64,000 nt of DNA from Flavobacterium endoglycinae (GCF_017352115.1 NZ_CP071448.1:4513001-4577000); one strand, 5' to 3'. Counted from the stretch's first letter, positions 26,914-35,111 are shown. Notes: generated by a model not told the origin, from the letters alone. Program-made: numbers and translations.

Positions 26914-28065
26914 ATGACAATCGACTTAAATGACAGTGAAATGATGTTGGGTTACACCCAGGAAATGGCTTATCTCGGATACACGTATGTTGCCTTTAAT
27001 ATTGATCATATTAATAATAGTAATACGCTTGAGTTTTTTCGTGGTTCGCAGGACGCAGAAGAATATTGTATTGCAATGACTAATGATGCAGAATACTTTG
27101 TGACACTGCCTGTAAATTCGCTGATAATTGACTTAAATGCGCTTATGAATAGCGGAATTGACCTTTCTTCTAATGAGGCGATTGAGATAACTGGTTTTGC
27201 CAGGGACGAAAGACAAAGGAAAGAATTTGTAGAAAATAATTTAAATGAAAACGCAATGAATGAGAAAAATTTAGAATACCTGAAAGACCAGTTAAAATAT
27301 ACTGGGTTTGGAGAAACGTTCGATGCTGAACTGCGAGAGAACATAATGAAGGGAGATAAGGATTTTAAAATCATGCACACCGGCATTATGAACAATGGTC
27401 TGCCAAATAAGGATACCTTAACTGTAGAATTAAATTTCAAAAGGTCTGAGCAGACAGATATGTACTTTTTTAATTCCTATCACGTCAATCTTCAGAAAGA
27501 AGAAAACAAACCTGGTCTGGAACAGACTTTTTACATCAACAAAGACGGCTCCAGCATTACAATGAAAGAGGCTTATAATCTGATGGAAGGCAGATCTGTC
27601 AATAAAGATCTTAAAAATAAAGAAGGAGAGAGCTATAATTGCTGGCTGAAGATCGACTTTAAACAATCTGACAATGGTAATTTTAAGCTAAACCAATACC
27701 ATCATAACTACGGGTATGATTTGGAAGCAAGTCTGGCAAAACATTCAATCAAAGAGCTCAATACTCCGCAGTATAAAGAAGACCTTTTGAATTCCCTTAA
27801 AAAAGGAAATCTTCAGTCAGCGACCTTCGTAGTTAGCGGTGTCGAAAGCAAAATGTATGTGGAGGCAAATCCCCAATTTAAGACTGTCAATGTTTATGAT
27901 GCAAATCTTCAGAGAATCAACCATAGAGAGAGCAAGGAAGAGAAGAAGGCTGAATCTCAAAAAGAATCAGTTTCTAAAGATCACAAACAGAGTCCAGATT
28001 CAGATGAAGGGGATTCAGGGAAGAAAGATAATAAAGTAAAGAAAAGAAAATCTCCTTCACTTTAA
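26914..28065 (+). CDS. Conserved ICE protein with FINK/NKDL-type domain and basic tail
   Basis: This is a 383-residue cytoplasmic protein. The N-terminal ~100 residues are acidic. The middle (about 130-330) carries phrases common to a family found only near Bacteroidota transfer genes: LNFKRSEQTDMYFFNSY, ITMKEAYNLMEGRSVNKDLKNK and GYDLEASLAKHSIKEL. The last ~45 residues are very Lys/Glu/Asp-rich and disordered. It resembles DUF3945/DUF4099-type element proteins, but I cannot assign one. The place after traN suggests DNA processing or regulation rather than channel assembly. Confidence 0.7.
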   Translation: MTIDLNDSEMMLGYTQEMAYLGYTYVAFNIDHINNSNTLEFFRGSQDAEEYCIAMTNDAEYFVTLPVNSLIIDLNALMNSGIDLSSNEAIEITGFARDERQRKEFVENNLNENAMNEKNLEYLKDQLKYTGFGETFDAELRENIMKGDKDFKIMHTGIMNNGLPNKDTLTVELNFKRSEQTDMYFFNSYHVNLQKEENKPGLEQTFYINKDGSSITMKEAYNLMEGRSVNKDLKNKEGESYNCWLKIDFKQSDNGNFKLNQYHHNYGYDLEASLAKHSIKELNTPQYKEDLLNSLKKGNLQSATFVVSGVESKMYVEANPQFKTVNVYDANLQRINHRESKEEKKAESQKESVSKDHKQSPDSDEGDSGKKDNKVKKRKSPSL

Positions 28066-28069
28066 AATT

Positions 28070-28372
28070 ATGGAAACTTTAAAGCCTTTATCGGATTTTT
28101 TCACCGCAATAAAGAATGATTATCGGATCAGTCCAATGCATATTGCCATTTATGCGGCTTTACTGCAGTTCAGATCCGTTAAGGGCTTTATTAATCCAAT
28201 TTTTGTATTCAGCTCGGAGATTATTGTTATTGCCAAAGTTTCCTCTGCAAATACATATCATAAATGTATCCAAGAGCTTCACCAATATGGATACTTAAAA
28301 TATAAACCATCCTTTAAGAAAACACGAGGGAGTGAAATATATTTTTTGTTTTCAGCCGATGCGGACATCTAA
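28070..28372 (+). CDS. Small winged-helix regulator
   Basis: The 100-residue protein begins four bases after the previous stop. The pattern (ISPMHIAIYAALLQF ... SSEIIVIAKVSSANTYHKCIQELHQYGYLKYKPSF) is that of a compact replication-initiator-like or winged-helix domain in which a recognition helix is followed by a beta wing. A paralogue lies at 28705. It is probably a transcription factor of the element. Confidence 0.65.
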   Translation: METLKPLSDFFTAIKNDYRISPMHIAIYAALLQFRSVKGFINPIFVFSSEIIVIAKVSSANTYHKCIQELHQYGYLKYKPSFKKTRGSEIYFLFSADADI

Positions 28373-28406
28373 AGGTTCTGCTAGTAATAACTTTTATACT
28401 TAAAGG

Positions 28407-28685
28407 ATGAATGAATTTGTGACCAAGGAAGACTTAAAAGAGTTTGGTCTTCTTCTGCTTGATAAAATACAAGCCGTATTTAAAGATAAGGATTCTGGAG
28501 GGAAAGAAAATTTGGAACCAGAGTGGATAAGAAGCAAGTCTGTGAGAAAACTGCTTGATATTTCAGCAGGTTCTGTACAGAATCTTAGGATAAGCCAAAA
28601 AGTCCGTTTCAAAAAAGTGTTTGGCTCGTATTACTACAATAAGGAAGATCTTCAAAAACTATTTGATGATGAAACAAAACAATAG
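28407..28685 (+). CDS. HTH excisionase-like DNA-binding protein
   Basis: The 92-residue protein has a C-terminal MerR/excisionase-type helix-turn-helix (WIRSKSVRKLLDISAGSVQNLRISQKVRFKKVFGSYYYNKEDLQKLF). It is preceded by a short helical arm. Such genes beside integrases act as recombination directionality factors or as regulators of excision. Here it lies 340 bases from the convergent integrase gene. Its excisionase role is inferred from fold and position. Confidence 0.75.
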   Translation: MNEFVTKEDLKEFGLLLLDKIQAVFKDKDSGGKENLEPEWIRSKSVRKLLDISAGSVQNLRISQKVRFKKVFGSYYYNKEDLQKLFDDETKQ

Positions 28686-28704
28686 ATTAAAAGAAAGAAA
28701 CATT

Positions 28705-28992
28705 ATGGATTACATCTCATTGTATATTGATGATCCGCAACTGAACGTCTGGCATTTGTCGATCTTAATAGCAATATTAGGATTGGGGTACAGGCAGGGG
28801 CAGAGGAGAAGGATTAAAGTAAGCCGCAGCAAGATTATGGAGCTGTCACATGTGAATACGCTGCCCACTTATCATAAGTATTTTAAACAGCTCCAGGATT
28901 TAGGATACATAAAGTACACCCCATCTTATCATCCGGGCTATAAGAGCGAAGTTAAACTATATAGAAAGAGGCTATCTCAAAATTTGAGATAG
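28705..28992 (+). CDS. Second small winged-helix regulator
   Basis: The protein has 95 residues from ATG 28705. Other in-frame starts lie upstream but overlap the preceding gene. It parallels the 28070 gene: LNVWHLSILIAILGLGYRQ against ISPMHIAIYAALLQFRSV, and NTLPTYHKYFKQLQDLGYIKYTPSYH against SSANTYHKCIQELHQYGYLKYKPSFK. The last codons run into the terminator shared with the integrase gene. Confidence 0.65.
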   Translation: MDYISLYIDDPQLNVWHLSILIAILGLGYRQGQRRRIKVSRSKIMELSHVNTLPTYHKYFKQLQDLGYIKYTPSYHPGYKSEVKLYRKRLSQNLR

Positions 28993-28999
28993 CCTCTTT
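28965..28999. terminator. Bidirectional terminator between regulator and integrase
   Basis: AAAGAGGCTATCTCAAA (28965-28981) pairs perfectly with TTTGAGATAGCCTCTTT (28983-28999), with A and T tracts on both sides. It overlaps the end of the 28705 coding sequence. It ends both the transfer/regulator transcript and the convergent integrase transcript. Confidence 0.85.
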
Positions 29000-29025
29000 T
29001 CTGTTGAATATATTTAAATTATTGA

Positions 29026-30333
29026 TCAAGAAGAAATGTTATATTTCTGTTTGATAGCTTGTATTTCTTTTTCCAGTCTTGTGAGAACCGCAAGGTCTGG
29101 TTTAGATATTTTGGACTCATTCTTGTTTAGCTTTTTATTCAGAATGGACATTTCACGTCCAATAGTCGCCTGCTCTGTGATAGCGTATGCTTCGGTCTGT
29201 TTTACTGATGCATGGCCGAGCAGTTCTTTAACTACGTTTATAGGAACGTTGTTATTGAGGGTTACTGTGCTTCCGAAAGTCCTGCGGGCCATATGTGTGT
29301 TGAGCGTAAAAGGAAAACCGCACAATACAGCAATTTCTTTCAGGTACTCATTCATTTTCTGGTTGGATGAAACAGGAAGCACGGTTCCACGCTGCATACA
29401 TAGGGGGTGCTCTTTATATTTTTCAACTATTTTCAGTGCGTGGGGAAGAAGAGGAACATTAAATGATGAGTTTGTTTTCTGCCTTTCAGACATTATCCAT
29501 AGATTTCCATCAATGCCTTCTTTGATATCCGTTTTCTTTAATTGGTATGCGTCGATATAAGCAAGTCCTGTGTAGCATTGGAATACAAATACATCCCTTA
29601 CGACATTAAGCCTGTCGGTTGTGAAATAATGGCTCTCAAGTTCATACAATTCCTGTGCGGTGAGTGGTTTTTTTACCAGTTTTGTTTTACGTCCCTTAAA
29701 GTTCCTGAATGGATCCTTGGAAATTATTTCCCTATCGATGGCGCGGATTACAATCTTTTTGAAATTTGCAATATACTTGAGGGTGGTGTTGTTGCTGCAG
29801 TCGCGTACAGTTCTAAGGTAAAATTCAAAGTCCTTTACAAACTCAAGGTTCAAATCCGCAAATTCAACATCATCCTTTTTAAGCTTGAACTTTATAAATG
29901 CAGTCAAATGGTTTTTGGTAATGGTAAACCGGTCAAGGGTGCCTTTCGCATAGCCTTTTCCAAGAAGCGCCTCCATTTCATCATTATGCTTCTGGAATTC
30001 TTCAAGAACCTTAATCTTTGGGGCTGTCCTTCCCAGGATCTCGTCCATAATTTTCTCAGCGGTTATGGTTTTGCCGCTGTACATCATTTCGGTTTTGATT
30101 TCATTGATTTTTAAAGTCAGCGAATCCAAAAAGAAGTTCAGCGACTTAGCATCTTCCTTTGAGCCGACCGCTCTTTCGAACCTTTGATCCCATCGCGTAT
30201 TATCCCATCTTCTCTTAGTTGAACTTTCCCTGCGGATGCCGTCAACTGTTATTCTGAAATACACAATCCATTCTCTGCTTTCTATTCTGGGTCTTTTTAA
30301 AAAGAATCCCAAACCAAAACTGCTTTCCAACAT
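29026..30333 (-). CDS. int: Tyrosine recombinase (ICE integrase)
   Basis: The 435-residue protein has an arm-binding N-terminus (about 10-100), a SAM-like core-binding domain (110-210) and a catalytic domain (220-390). Visible catalytic residues are Lys286, His347, Arg350, His374 and nucleophile Tyr383. The first catalytic Arg is replaced by Ala258 (TGLAYIDA), as in several Bacteroidota integrases. IntDOT likewise lacks this Arg. Its 5' end faces tRNA-Tyr, ~290 bases away, so this is the right end of the element. A C-terminal coiled coil (about 395-430) extends beyond the Tyr box. Confidence 0.95.
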   Translation of the reverse strand: MLESSFGLGFFLKRPRIESREWIVYFRITVDGIRRESSTKRRWDNTRWDQRFERAVGSKEDAKSLNFFLDSLTLKINEIKTEMMYSGKTITAEKIMDEILGRTAPKIKVLEEFQKHNDEMEALLGKGYAKGTLDRFTITKNHLTAFIKFKLKKDDVEFADLNLEFVKDFEFYLRTVRDCSNNTTLKYIANFKKIVIRAIDREIISKDPFRNFKGRKTKLVKKPLTAQELYELESHYFTTDRLNVVRDVFVFQCYTGLAYIDAYQLKKTDIKEGIDGNLWIMSERQKTNSSFNVPLLPHALKIVEKYKEHPLCMQRGTVLPVSSNQKMNEYLKEIAVLCGFPFTLNTHMARRTFGSTVTLNNNVPINVVKELLGHASVKQTEAYAITEQATIGREMSILNKKLNKNESKISKPDLAVLTRLEKEIQAIKQKYNISS

Positions 30334-30433
30334 AATCCTACTTTTTAAATTAATAAATGTAGAATAATATCACTGCCAAATCAAGTCGTTAATCTCGTTA
30401 ACCCCTGTAATATAAGGGATTCTTGCTGTTTCT

Positions 30434-30476
30434 GGTGCACTTTTCTGTGCGCCGGAAAGTGCACCGATTTTGCACC
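30434..30476. repeat. Inverted repeat upstream of the integrase, candidate att/arm site
   Basis: GGTGCACTTTTC (30434-30445) and GGAAAGTGCACC (30454-30465) pair at 11 of 12 positions around an 8-nt spacer. A third partial copy (TTTTGCACC, 30468-30476) follows. The place between the integrase start and the tRNA fits arm-type or core attachment sites. The exact attR could not be set without the left end. Confidence 0.5.
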
Positions 30477-30529
30477 TTTAATTTTGTGTGGATTTATAAA
30501 TATTGAAAATAGGCTTAAAACGAAAAAAA

Positions 30530-30558
30530 CCTGCAAATCCTTGAATTTGCAGGTCTTC
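30530..30558 (-). terminator. Terminator of tRNA-Tyr
   Basis: On the minus strand an AACCTGCAAATTC-like arm pairs with its complement (plus strand ACCTGCAAAT ... ATTTGCAGGT, about 30530-30555), followed by a T-run. It lies 65 bases past the tRNA 3' end. Confidence 0.7.
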
Positions 30559-30624
30559 AGACATTTTTTTCGGCTTTTTGAAAAGATTGAAAACTTTAAA
30601 TTTTCAGGTTTTTCGGCCTTTCCG

Positions 30625-30705
30625 TGGGGAGAGCAGGATTCGAACCTGCGAAGTTTTCACAGCAGATTTACAGTCTGCCCTCGTTGGCCGCTTGAGTATC
30701 TCCCC
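30625..30705 (-). tRNA. tRNA-Tyr (GTA)
   Basis: The acceptor arms GGGGAGA (5', 30705-30699) and TCTCCCC (3') pair perfectly. The anticodon loop contains GTA (plus strand TAC at 30669-30671). A long variable arm typical of tRNA-Tyr and the T-loop GGTTCGAATCC are present. CCA is not encoded. A TTTG-N19-TATCTTTG promoter and a terminator frame it. Its 3' end faces the integrase gene, which makes it the likely integration target of the ICE. Confidence 0.95.
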
Positions 30706-30743
30706 GAATCTCTAGCGTTGTGCTTTGTTGTTCTAAGCGGTTG

Positions 30744-30774
30744 CAAAGATAGGAAGGTTTTCTACATTTCCAAA
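30744..30774 (-). promoter_or_regulatory. Promoter of tRNA-Tyr
   Basis: On the minus strand TTTG (30774-30771), a 19-nt spacer and TATCTTTG (30751-30744) match the Bacteroidota -33/-7 consensus almost ideally. Transcription should start a few bases before the tRNA 5' end at 30705. Confidence 0.75.
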
Positions 30775-31040
30775 CAAAAAAATCACATAATTTAAAGTTA
30801 TTTTAAAGTTGTTTTTTAATTGGCTGGAATTGAATAAAGTAAAAAACACATAAAAAAATATTTTTTTTAATTTATTTTAAAAGTAGGATTTTTTGTACAG
30901 CTATTTTATGGTTTTTACTTTGGATTTACCATTTAATAAAGTTGCCAGTCATTACTTTTGTTGATGTTTTACCGTAATTTGGTTAATTGAATACGCCGAA
31001 TTTTGAAATTCTATTTCTAAGTCTGGGTAGTTATAAAACA

Positions 31041-31066
31041 AAAAAATCTCCCGAAGGAGATTTTTT
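31041..31066 (-). terminator. Terminator of the DUF4369-TlpA gene
   Basis: AAAAAATCTCC (31041-31051) pairs with GGAGATTTTTT (31056-31066) around a 4-nt CGAA loop, 20 bases after the gene's stop on the minus strand. Confidence 0.85.
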
Positions 31067-31085
31067 ACTATTTAAAGCGCTAGTA

Positions 31086-32252
31086 TTATTTTTTAAGTAA
31101 TTCTAAGATTTTTGCTCTTAGTTCTGAACCTCTTAAATCCTGAGCAACCACTTTTCCTGATGCATCAAGTATAAAAGTAGCGGGAATTGATTCAACATTA
31201 TATTGCTTTGCAATTGGTTCATCCCAAAATTTTAAATTTGAAACGTGTGTCCAAGTTAAACCATCAGCTGCAATAGCTTCTTTCCAATGCTCAGCATCTT
31301 TATCTAAAGATACTCCAACAATATTTAACCCTTTAGAATGTAATTCTTTATAAAGAGCCACAACATTTGGATTTTCTTTTCTACATGGTCCGCACCATGA
31401 AGCCCAGAAATCAACGATAGTTACTTTGCCTAAACTTTCTTTAAGCGAAACAACTTTTCCTTGCGGGTTAGGAGCCGAAAAATCTGCTCTTCATTTAGCG
31501 CTGCCAACAGGAGCTGCTGACGCACCAACTGCAGGCATTTTAGCTTGACCTAATCTAGTTTTGATTTCTTTACCAGGAGTAGTGTTTTTTAAAGACTCGT
31601 CTAATGAGTTGAAAATACTCTCAGATTTTTTAATATCTGCACTTGGATCATTAATCATACCCTGAACAATTAATACAGAGATAAATGATTTTGGGTGAGT
31701 TTCAGCGTAAGCTAAATATTTCTTTTTGCTGTTAGCTTGAACTTCAGTTTGAATTTCCATATATTGTTTCATCAAGCTGTTGATAGTTGCTGTATCTTGA
31801 GCTTGTTGAGCTTGCTGCATTTTTTGAGTATTCTTTTTCTGGAAATCAATTAAACTTTTTTGAGTTTTTGTCATATCCTCATTGAATTTCACATACTCAT
31901 CATTGCTGTAAGTTCCAGAAATTTTAGATTTATGAATACTGTCTTTGTCAACTTCGATATTGATTTCTCCAGTTTCAAGGATAAAAGGGATTGGTCCGTT
32001 AGCACCTTGAAGGAGTAATGTGTGGAAAGCTGGTTCTGTAACTTTTCCTTTTATTTCAAATTTTCCATTTTCAACTTTTACAGTATCAAGAGCAACTGTC
32101 ATTCTTGTAGCAGGATCTTGACCTTGAAGGATAATTGTTTTTCCATTTTCAATTCCTTTTGCAGTACCTGTAATAAGGTATTCTCCGTCTTTAACTTTGC
32201 TGCATGAAATGATAGCTGCAGAAGCTGTAAGTAAAAAAAGTATTTTTTTCAT
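31086..32252 (-). pseudogene. DUF4369-TlpA thiol-disulfide protein interrupted by in-frame TGA
   Basis: The frame from ATG 32252 encodes a lipoprotein signal (IISC, Cys17) and a DUF4369 domain to about residue 110, then a helical linker. It stops at TGA 31491-31493 (after VGSAK). The same frame continues directly as RADFSAPNPQGKVVSLKES, then a thioredoxin domain with VDFWASWCGPCR, to 31086. The whole would be 388 codons, the normal size for DUF4369-TlpA proteins. No start codon lies between the TGA and the CxxC, so the redox domain cannot be made alone. A nonsense mutation, a sequencing error or readthrough are the options. A -7 box TACTTTTG lies at 32294-32287. Confidence 0.85.
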
Positions 32253-32462
32253 TATAAAAAATTAATTAGTTAATTGATTTGTGCAACAAAAGTATCTAAA
32301 ATTATATAACATAAGGAATTTTGTAACCTAAAATTTTGTTATAGTTTTTTGTGATCTAAATGTCCTAAAATCAAGGTGTTTGCTGCTTTTATTTAATTAA
32401 AAACTAGTATTTGGTTTTTGTTTACAATACTTATAAGGCGTTTTTCTAACCGTAAGACATAA

Positions 32463-32492
32463 AAAAAGCACTCTGTAAGAAGAGTGCTTTTT
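32463..32492 (-). terminator. Terminator of the J-domain/KTSC gene
   Basis: AAAAAGCACTCT (32463-32474) pairs with AGAGTGCTTTTT (32481-32492), 20 bases after the gene's stop on the minus strand. Confidence 0.85.
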
Positions 32493-32511
32493 GGAATATT
32501 TTAGAACAAAA

Positions 32512-32952
32512 TTATTCTTGATTTGTTTTCTTTCTCCATGTGAAAGAATTCAAAATGTGTCTTTTTGCAAATCTCGCAGGAGAATCAGCATTTACCATTT
32601 TTACGTAAGTTGCTTTTGGTACACTGATGTATTCGTAAACACTTCCGTTAGAAAAGTCAATAATTAAACGACCTTCTACAAATTTAAAATCTGTTATAGA
32701 ACAAGTTGAGATTGTTTCTGTGTATTCAGGTAAATTAAGTTTGATGGTATCAGGGTGGATACTTACTAAAAAGTGGTAAGCTTCAATGATTGTTTTACTT
32801 TTTTCTTCTGCTTCTTTTAAACCAGCGTCATCTCCTACAAATTTATCTGGATGAGATTCTTTCATCGCATTACGATAAATTGTTTTTAAATCTTTTAATT
32901 CAGCAGTTTTGTCTACGTTTAGTAACTTGCGGTATTCAACTATTTTTTTCAT
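32512..32952 (-). CDS. J-domain protein with KTSC domain
   Basis: The 146-residue protein has a J-like domain (about 3-65) with the HPD motif at residues 34-36. A KTSC domain (about 80-140, FKFVEGRLIIDFSNGSVYEY ... SPARFAKRHI) follows. The HPD motif implies stimulation of an Hsp70 (DnaK). The KTSC part is thought to bind nucleic acid or tRNA-related partners, but that is not established. It has its own -7 box (TACCTTTG, 33030-33023 on the minus strand) and terminator, so it is monocistronic. Confidence 0.88.
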   Translation of the reverse strand: MKKIVEYRKLLNVDKTAELKDLKTIYRNAMKESHPDKFVGDDAGLKEAEEKSKTIIEAYHFLVSIHPDTIKLNLPEYTETISTCSITDFKFVEGRLIIDFSNGSVYEYISVPKATYVKMVNADSPARFAKRHILNSFTWRKKTNQE

Positions 32953-33107
32953 AAATAAAAGGTAACTACTTGTCTATTAGTTTGAAATCGTTCTTTTTTA
33001 GTTCAAATCGACAAATTTTTTGCAAAGGTACACTTTTTTTTAACTTTTTAGTTTTGATGCAAAAAATATTAAGGAAAGTTACTTTAATTAAATGTTAACT
33101 TGTTTTT

Positions 33108-33244
33108 ACCGCAAAGCACGCAAAGTTTTTTATCTGAGAATCATTAAAATGAAAAGTTCACAAAGCTTAATTTAGAAAGCTTTGCGAACTTAATATTTAA
33201 ATATGCTTTAACTCCTGGTTAAAAAACTCAGCGTGCTTTACGGT
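33108..33244. repeat. Compound intergenic hairpin
   Basis: Outer arms ACCGCAAAGCACGC (33108-33121) and GCGTGCTTTACGGT (33231-33244) enclose an inner hairpin. In the inner one AAGTTCACAAAGCTT (33154-33168) pairs with AAGCTTTGCGAACTT (33177-33191) with one mismatch. It is one of several chromosomal hairpins built from CAAAG/GAAAC-type words. Confidence 0.8.
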
Positions 33245-33298
33245 TACAACAAACGTCTAACAAACTTGAAACAAACAAAACTTAAAACCTGAAACAAA

Positions 33299-33553
33299 TT
33301 ATTCAGGCTTATGATTTGCTTTATCAAAGTTTCTCGATTTTTTAGGATATTGTTTGAAGCTGATATCGCTTGGATTTTCGATTACAGATTTAATTGTAAC
33401 CCAGTCACCAACTTGAAAATTTGCCTGCACCATTTTATAGTCTAAAAGATATTCTCCGCAGAAATAATTGTTGTTTTCATCTTTTTCTATAATACCCGTA
33501 AAAACTCCCTTTTGCGGCATTTTTTGTTCTGAATCTTTAGACATGACTTTCAT
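33299..33553 (-). CDS. Small conserved hypothetical protein
   Basis: The protein has 84 residues, or 81 from the second ATG at 33544. A compact beta-rich body (KGVFTGIIEKDENNNYFCGEYLLDYKMVQANFQVGDWVTIKSV) is reminiscent of an OB/SH3-like fold, followed by a basic tail. No family was recognised. It is divergent from the 33629 gene across a 75-base gap. Function is unknown. Confidence 0.7.
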   Translation of the reverse strand: MKVMSKDSEQKMPQKGVFTGIIEKDENNNYFCGEYLLDYKMVQANFQVGDWVTIKSVIENPSDISFKQYPKKSRNFDKANHKPE

Positions 33554-33628
33554 TTTTAAATTAAAAGTACAAAGTTAATCATTTTAGGTTTGTTTAGTGT
33601 GTTCGCGCTAATCTGAGTATATTTGCAT

Positions 33629-34183
33629 ATGCAGAAAAATTTTAAACCACATCCTAATTCTTTTAAAAATACATTTTGTGCTTTTCATGAAGTACTTCTG
33701 GACCGAGTAGCGGGTTTAAAGAAACAATTTGAGAGTAAAGCGGGGAGTACCTATTATTATACAGACGAAGGAATGTATCGTGTTTCGAATCATTGGGGGA
33801 GATTAGCCAATAGTAAATGGCGTTTAATTGCGCTTGAGCCTGAAACCCAATCAAAAATAAAGATTGGTTTTGCAAAATGGGAAGAATTTTATCCAGATAA
33901 TGCCGATGAGAAACTCTATTACATTGATGCCGATTTCGAAAAAAACACCGCCAATTATCAGCATAAAAAAAATCCAGATTATGACGGAAAAGCAATTTTA
34001 AGAACCAGTTTTGAAACCACAAAACGATTAAAACAAGTACGAAATCTGCAGCAGCTTACTTCATGGGCAAAACATTTTGATTATGATGATATTGATGATT
34101 TGCGAAAACAGATTATTAATGAATTGATTTTCACCGAAAAGAGTTTAGAAGAAATTAAAAGAGAAATATATGGGACGCAATAA
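33629..34183 (+). CDS. Conserved hypothetical protein
   Basis: The protein has 184 residues from ATG 33629. The TTG two codons earlier is less likely. A -7 box TATATTTG at 33618-33625 ends only three bases before this ATG, so either the mRNA is leaderless or a later start is used. It is soluble and rich in aromatic and charged residues (RVSNHWGRLANSKWRLIALEPE), and ends in a helical arm (SLEEIKREIYG). No family was recognised. It overlaps the next small gene by 14 nt. Confidence 0.7.
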   Translation: MQKNFKPHPNSFKNTFCAFHEVLLDRVAGLKKQFESKAGSTYYYTDEGMYRVSNHWGRLANSKWRLIALEPETQSKIKIGFAKWEEFYPDNADEKLYYIDADFEKNTANYQHKKNPDYDGKAILRTSFETTKRLKQVRNLQQLTSWAKHFDYDDIDDLRKQIINELIFTEKSLEEIKREIYGTQ

Positions 34184-34316
34184 CGAAAAAAACATCAAAA
34201 AACACAACGATAAATTGCACAAAGCCCAGGCCAAAGCAAAACAAGCGGAAATTGCACGCAAAGAAAAATTAAAAGAAATCGTAAAGAAATTCAACGAAAG
34301 TAAAAACGAAGAGTAA
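34170..34316 (+). CDS. Small Lys-rich helical protein
   Basis: This 48-residue frame starts inside the last 14 bases of the preceding gene. It is extremely Lys/Glu/Ala-rich (KAQAKAKQAEIARKEKLKEI) and helical, with no hydrophobic segment. Overlap with the upstream stop suggests translational coupling. Similar short basic proteins are common in Flavobacterium, from memory. Function is unknown. Confidence 0.6.
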   Translation: MGRNNEKNIKKHNDKLHKAQAKAKQAEIARKEKLKEIVKKFNESKNEE

Positions 34317-34322
34317 ATAGTA

Positions 34323-34391
34323 GTTTCAAGTTTCAGGTTTCACGTTCCAAGTTAACCTGAAACCTGAAACCTGAAACTTGAAACCTGAAAC
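34323..34391. repeat. Intergenic hairpin of GAAAC words
   Basis: GTTTCAAGTTTCAGGTTTCA (34323-34342) is the exact reverse complement of 34365-34384. The word CCTGAAAC recurs four times nearby (up to 34391). The 20-bp perfect arms are separated by 22 bases. Confidence 0.85.
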
Positions 34392-34401
34392 AAAAAAAAA
34401 C

Positions 34402-34635
34402 ATGAATAGTAAATTTGAAGAATTAAAACCAAGAGTGCAGGAAATCATTGATTTGATTGCTGCCAAAAACGACAGAGAAGCAAACAATAAACTGCTGGAA
34501 GTAAGCGAAACATTAGATGAAATGATTGATTTTGCTGAAGAAGATGAAGAAGTGAGAGAAATAAGCCGTTATCAGGTTTTGTTAAATCAGCTTCACGTTA
34601 AAATTAATGGAGAAGAGCCAGTTGATGGAGAGTAA
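34402..34635 (+). CDS. Small acidic helical protein
   Basis: The protein has 77 residues from ATG 34402. An upstream TTG in the repeat region is unlikely. It is strongly acidic and helical (ETLDEMIDFAEEDEEVREISRYQVLLNQLHVKI). No family was named. It overlaps the start of the SEC-C gene by 11 bases, so the two are likely cotranslated. Confidence 0.75.
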   Translation: MNSKFEELKPRVQEIIDLIAAKNDREANNKLLEVSETLDEMIDFAEEDEEVREISRYQVLLNQLHVKINGEEPVDGE

Positions 34636-35005
34636 AAAATGCTTCTGTGATACCGGATTGCTTTTTGAAGATTGCTGCGGATTATATCTTCAGAATAATC
34701 AAAAAGCCCCAACTGCTTTGGTTTTAATGCGCTCTCGATATTCAGCGTATGCGACTCATAATGGCGATTATCTTTTAGAAACCACACATATTTCTGAAAG
34801 AAAATATTATTCTAAAGCCGAGATTTTGAAATGGGCAACAGCTAATACCTGGCAGAAACTCGAAATTTTAAGTTTTACTGAAAATACAGTCGAGTTCAAA
34901 GCGTATTTTTTAGATTCAAATCAAAAACCGCAGGTTCATTATGAATTTTCTACCTTTAAATTTGAAAATGATGCATGGTATTATGTTGACGGAAAGTTTG
35001 AATAA
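34625..35005 (+). CDS. YchJ/UPF0225-type SEC-C motif protein
   Basis: The protein has 126 residues from ATG 34625. It has an N-terminal zinc-binding SEC-C-like motif (CFCDTGLLFEDCCG, residues ~5-18) and a NTF2-like YchJ domain (ALVLMRSRYSAYATHNGDYLLETTH ... DAWYYVDGKF). Length and order match the YchJ family. The biochemical role is not established. An earlier in-frame ATG at 34607 would add six residues. Confidence 0.85.
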   Translation: MESKKCFCDTGLLFEDCCGLYLQNNQKAPTALVLMRSRYSAYATHNGDYLLETTHISERKYYSKAEILKWATANTWQKLEILSFTENTVEFKAYFLDSNQKPQVHYEFSTFKFENDAWYYVDGKFE

Positions 35006-35111
35006 TTAATAGAGCTAACAGTGTTAGCGGCCGGTTTTGGTTAAATATTTTAACTAAAAATTAATAAACGATTCGTTTTTCATAATTCCAAAAAGATGTA
35101 ATTTTAAAATT

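Noticed and set aside
29542..30114. 190-codon frame antisense to the integrase
   Set aside because: It lies fully inside the integrase gene on the opposite strand and its translation has no domain pattern.
31086..31361. Stand-alone peroxiredoxin-like gene
   Set aside because: The frame is continuous with the DUF4369 gene upstream apart from one TGA. The methionine used as start lies after the CxxC motif.
34323..34391. Repeated CCTGAAAC words as a CRISPR array
   Set aside because: Units are 7-8 bases with no spacers, and the whole forms one hairpin. No cas genes are present anywhere in the window.
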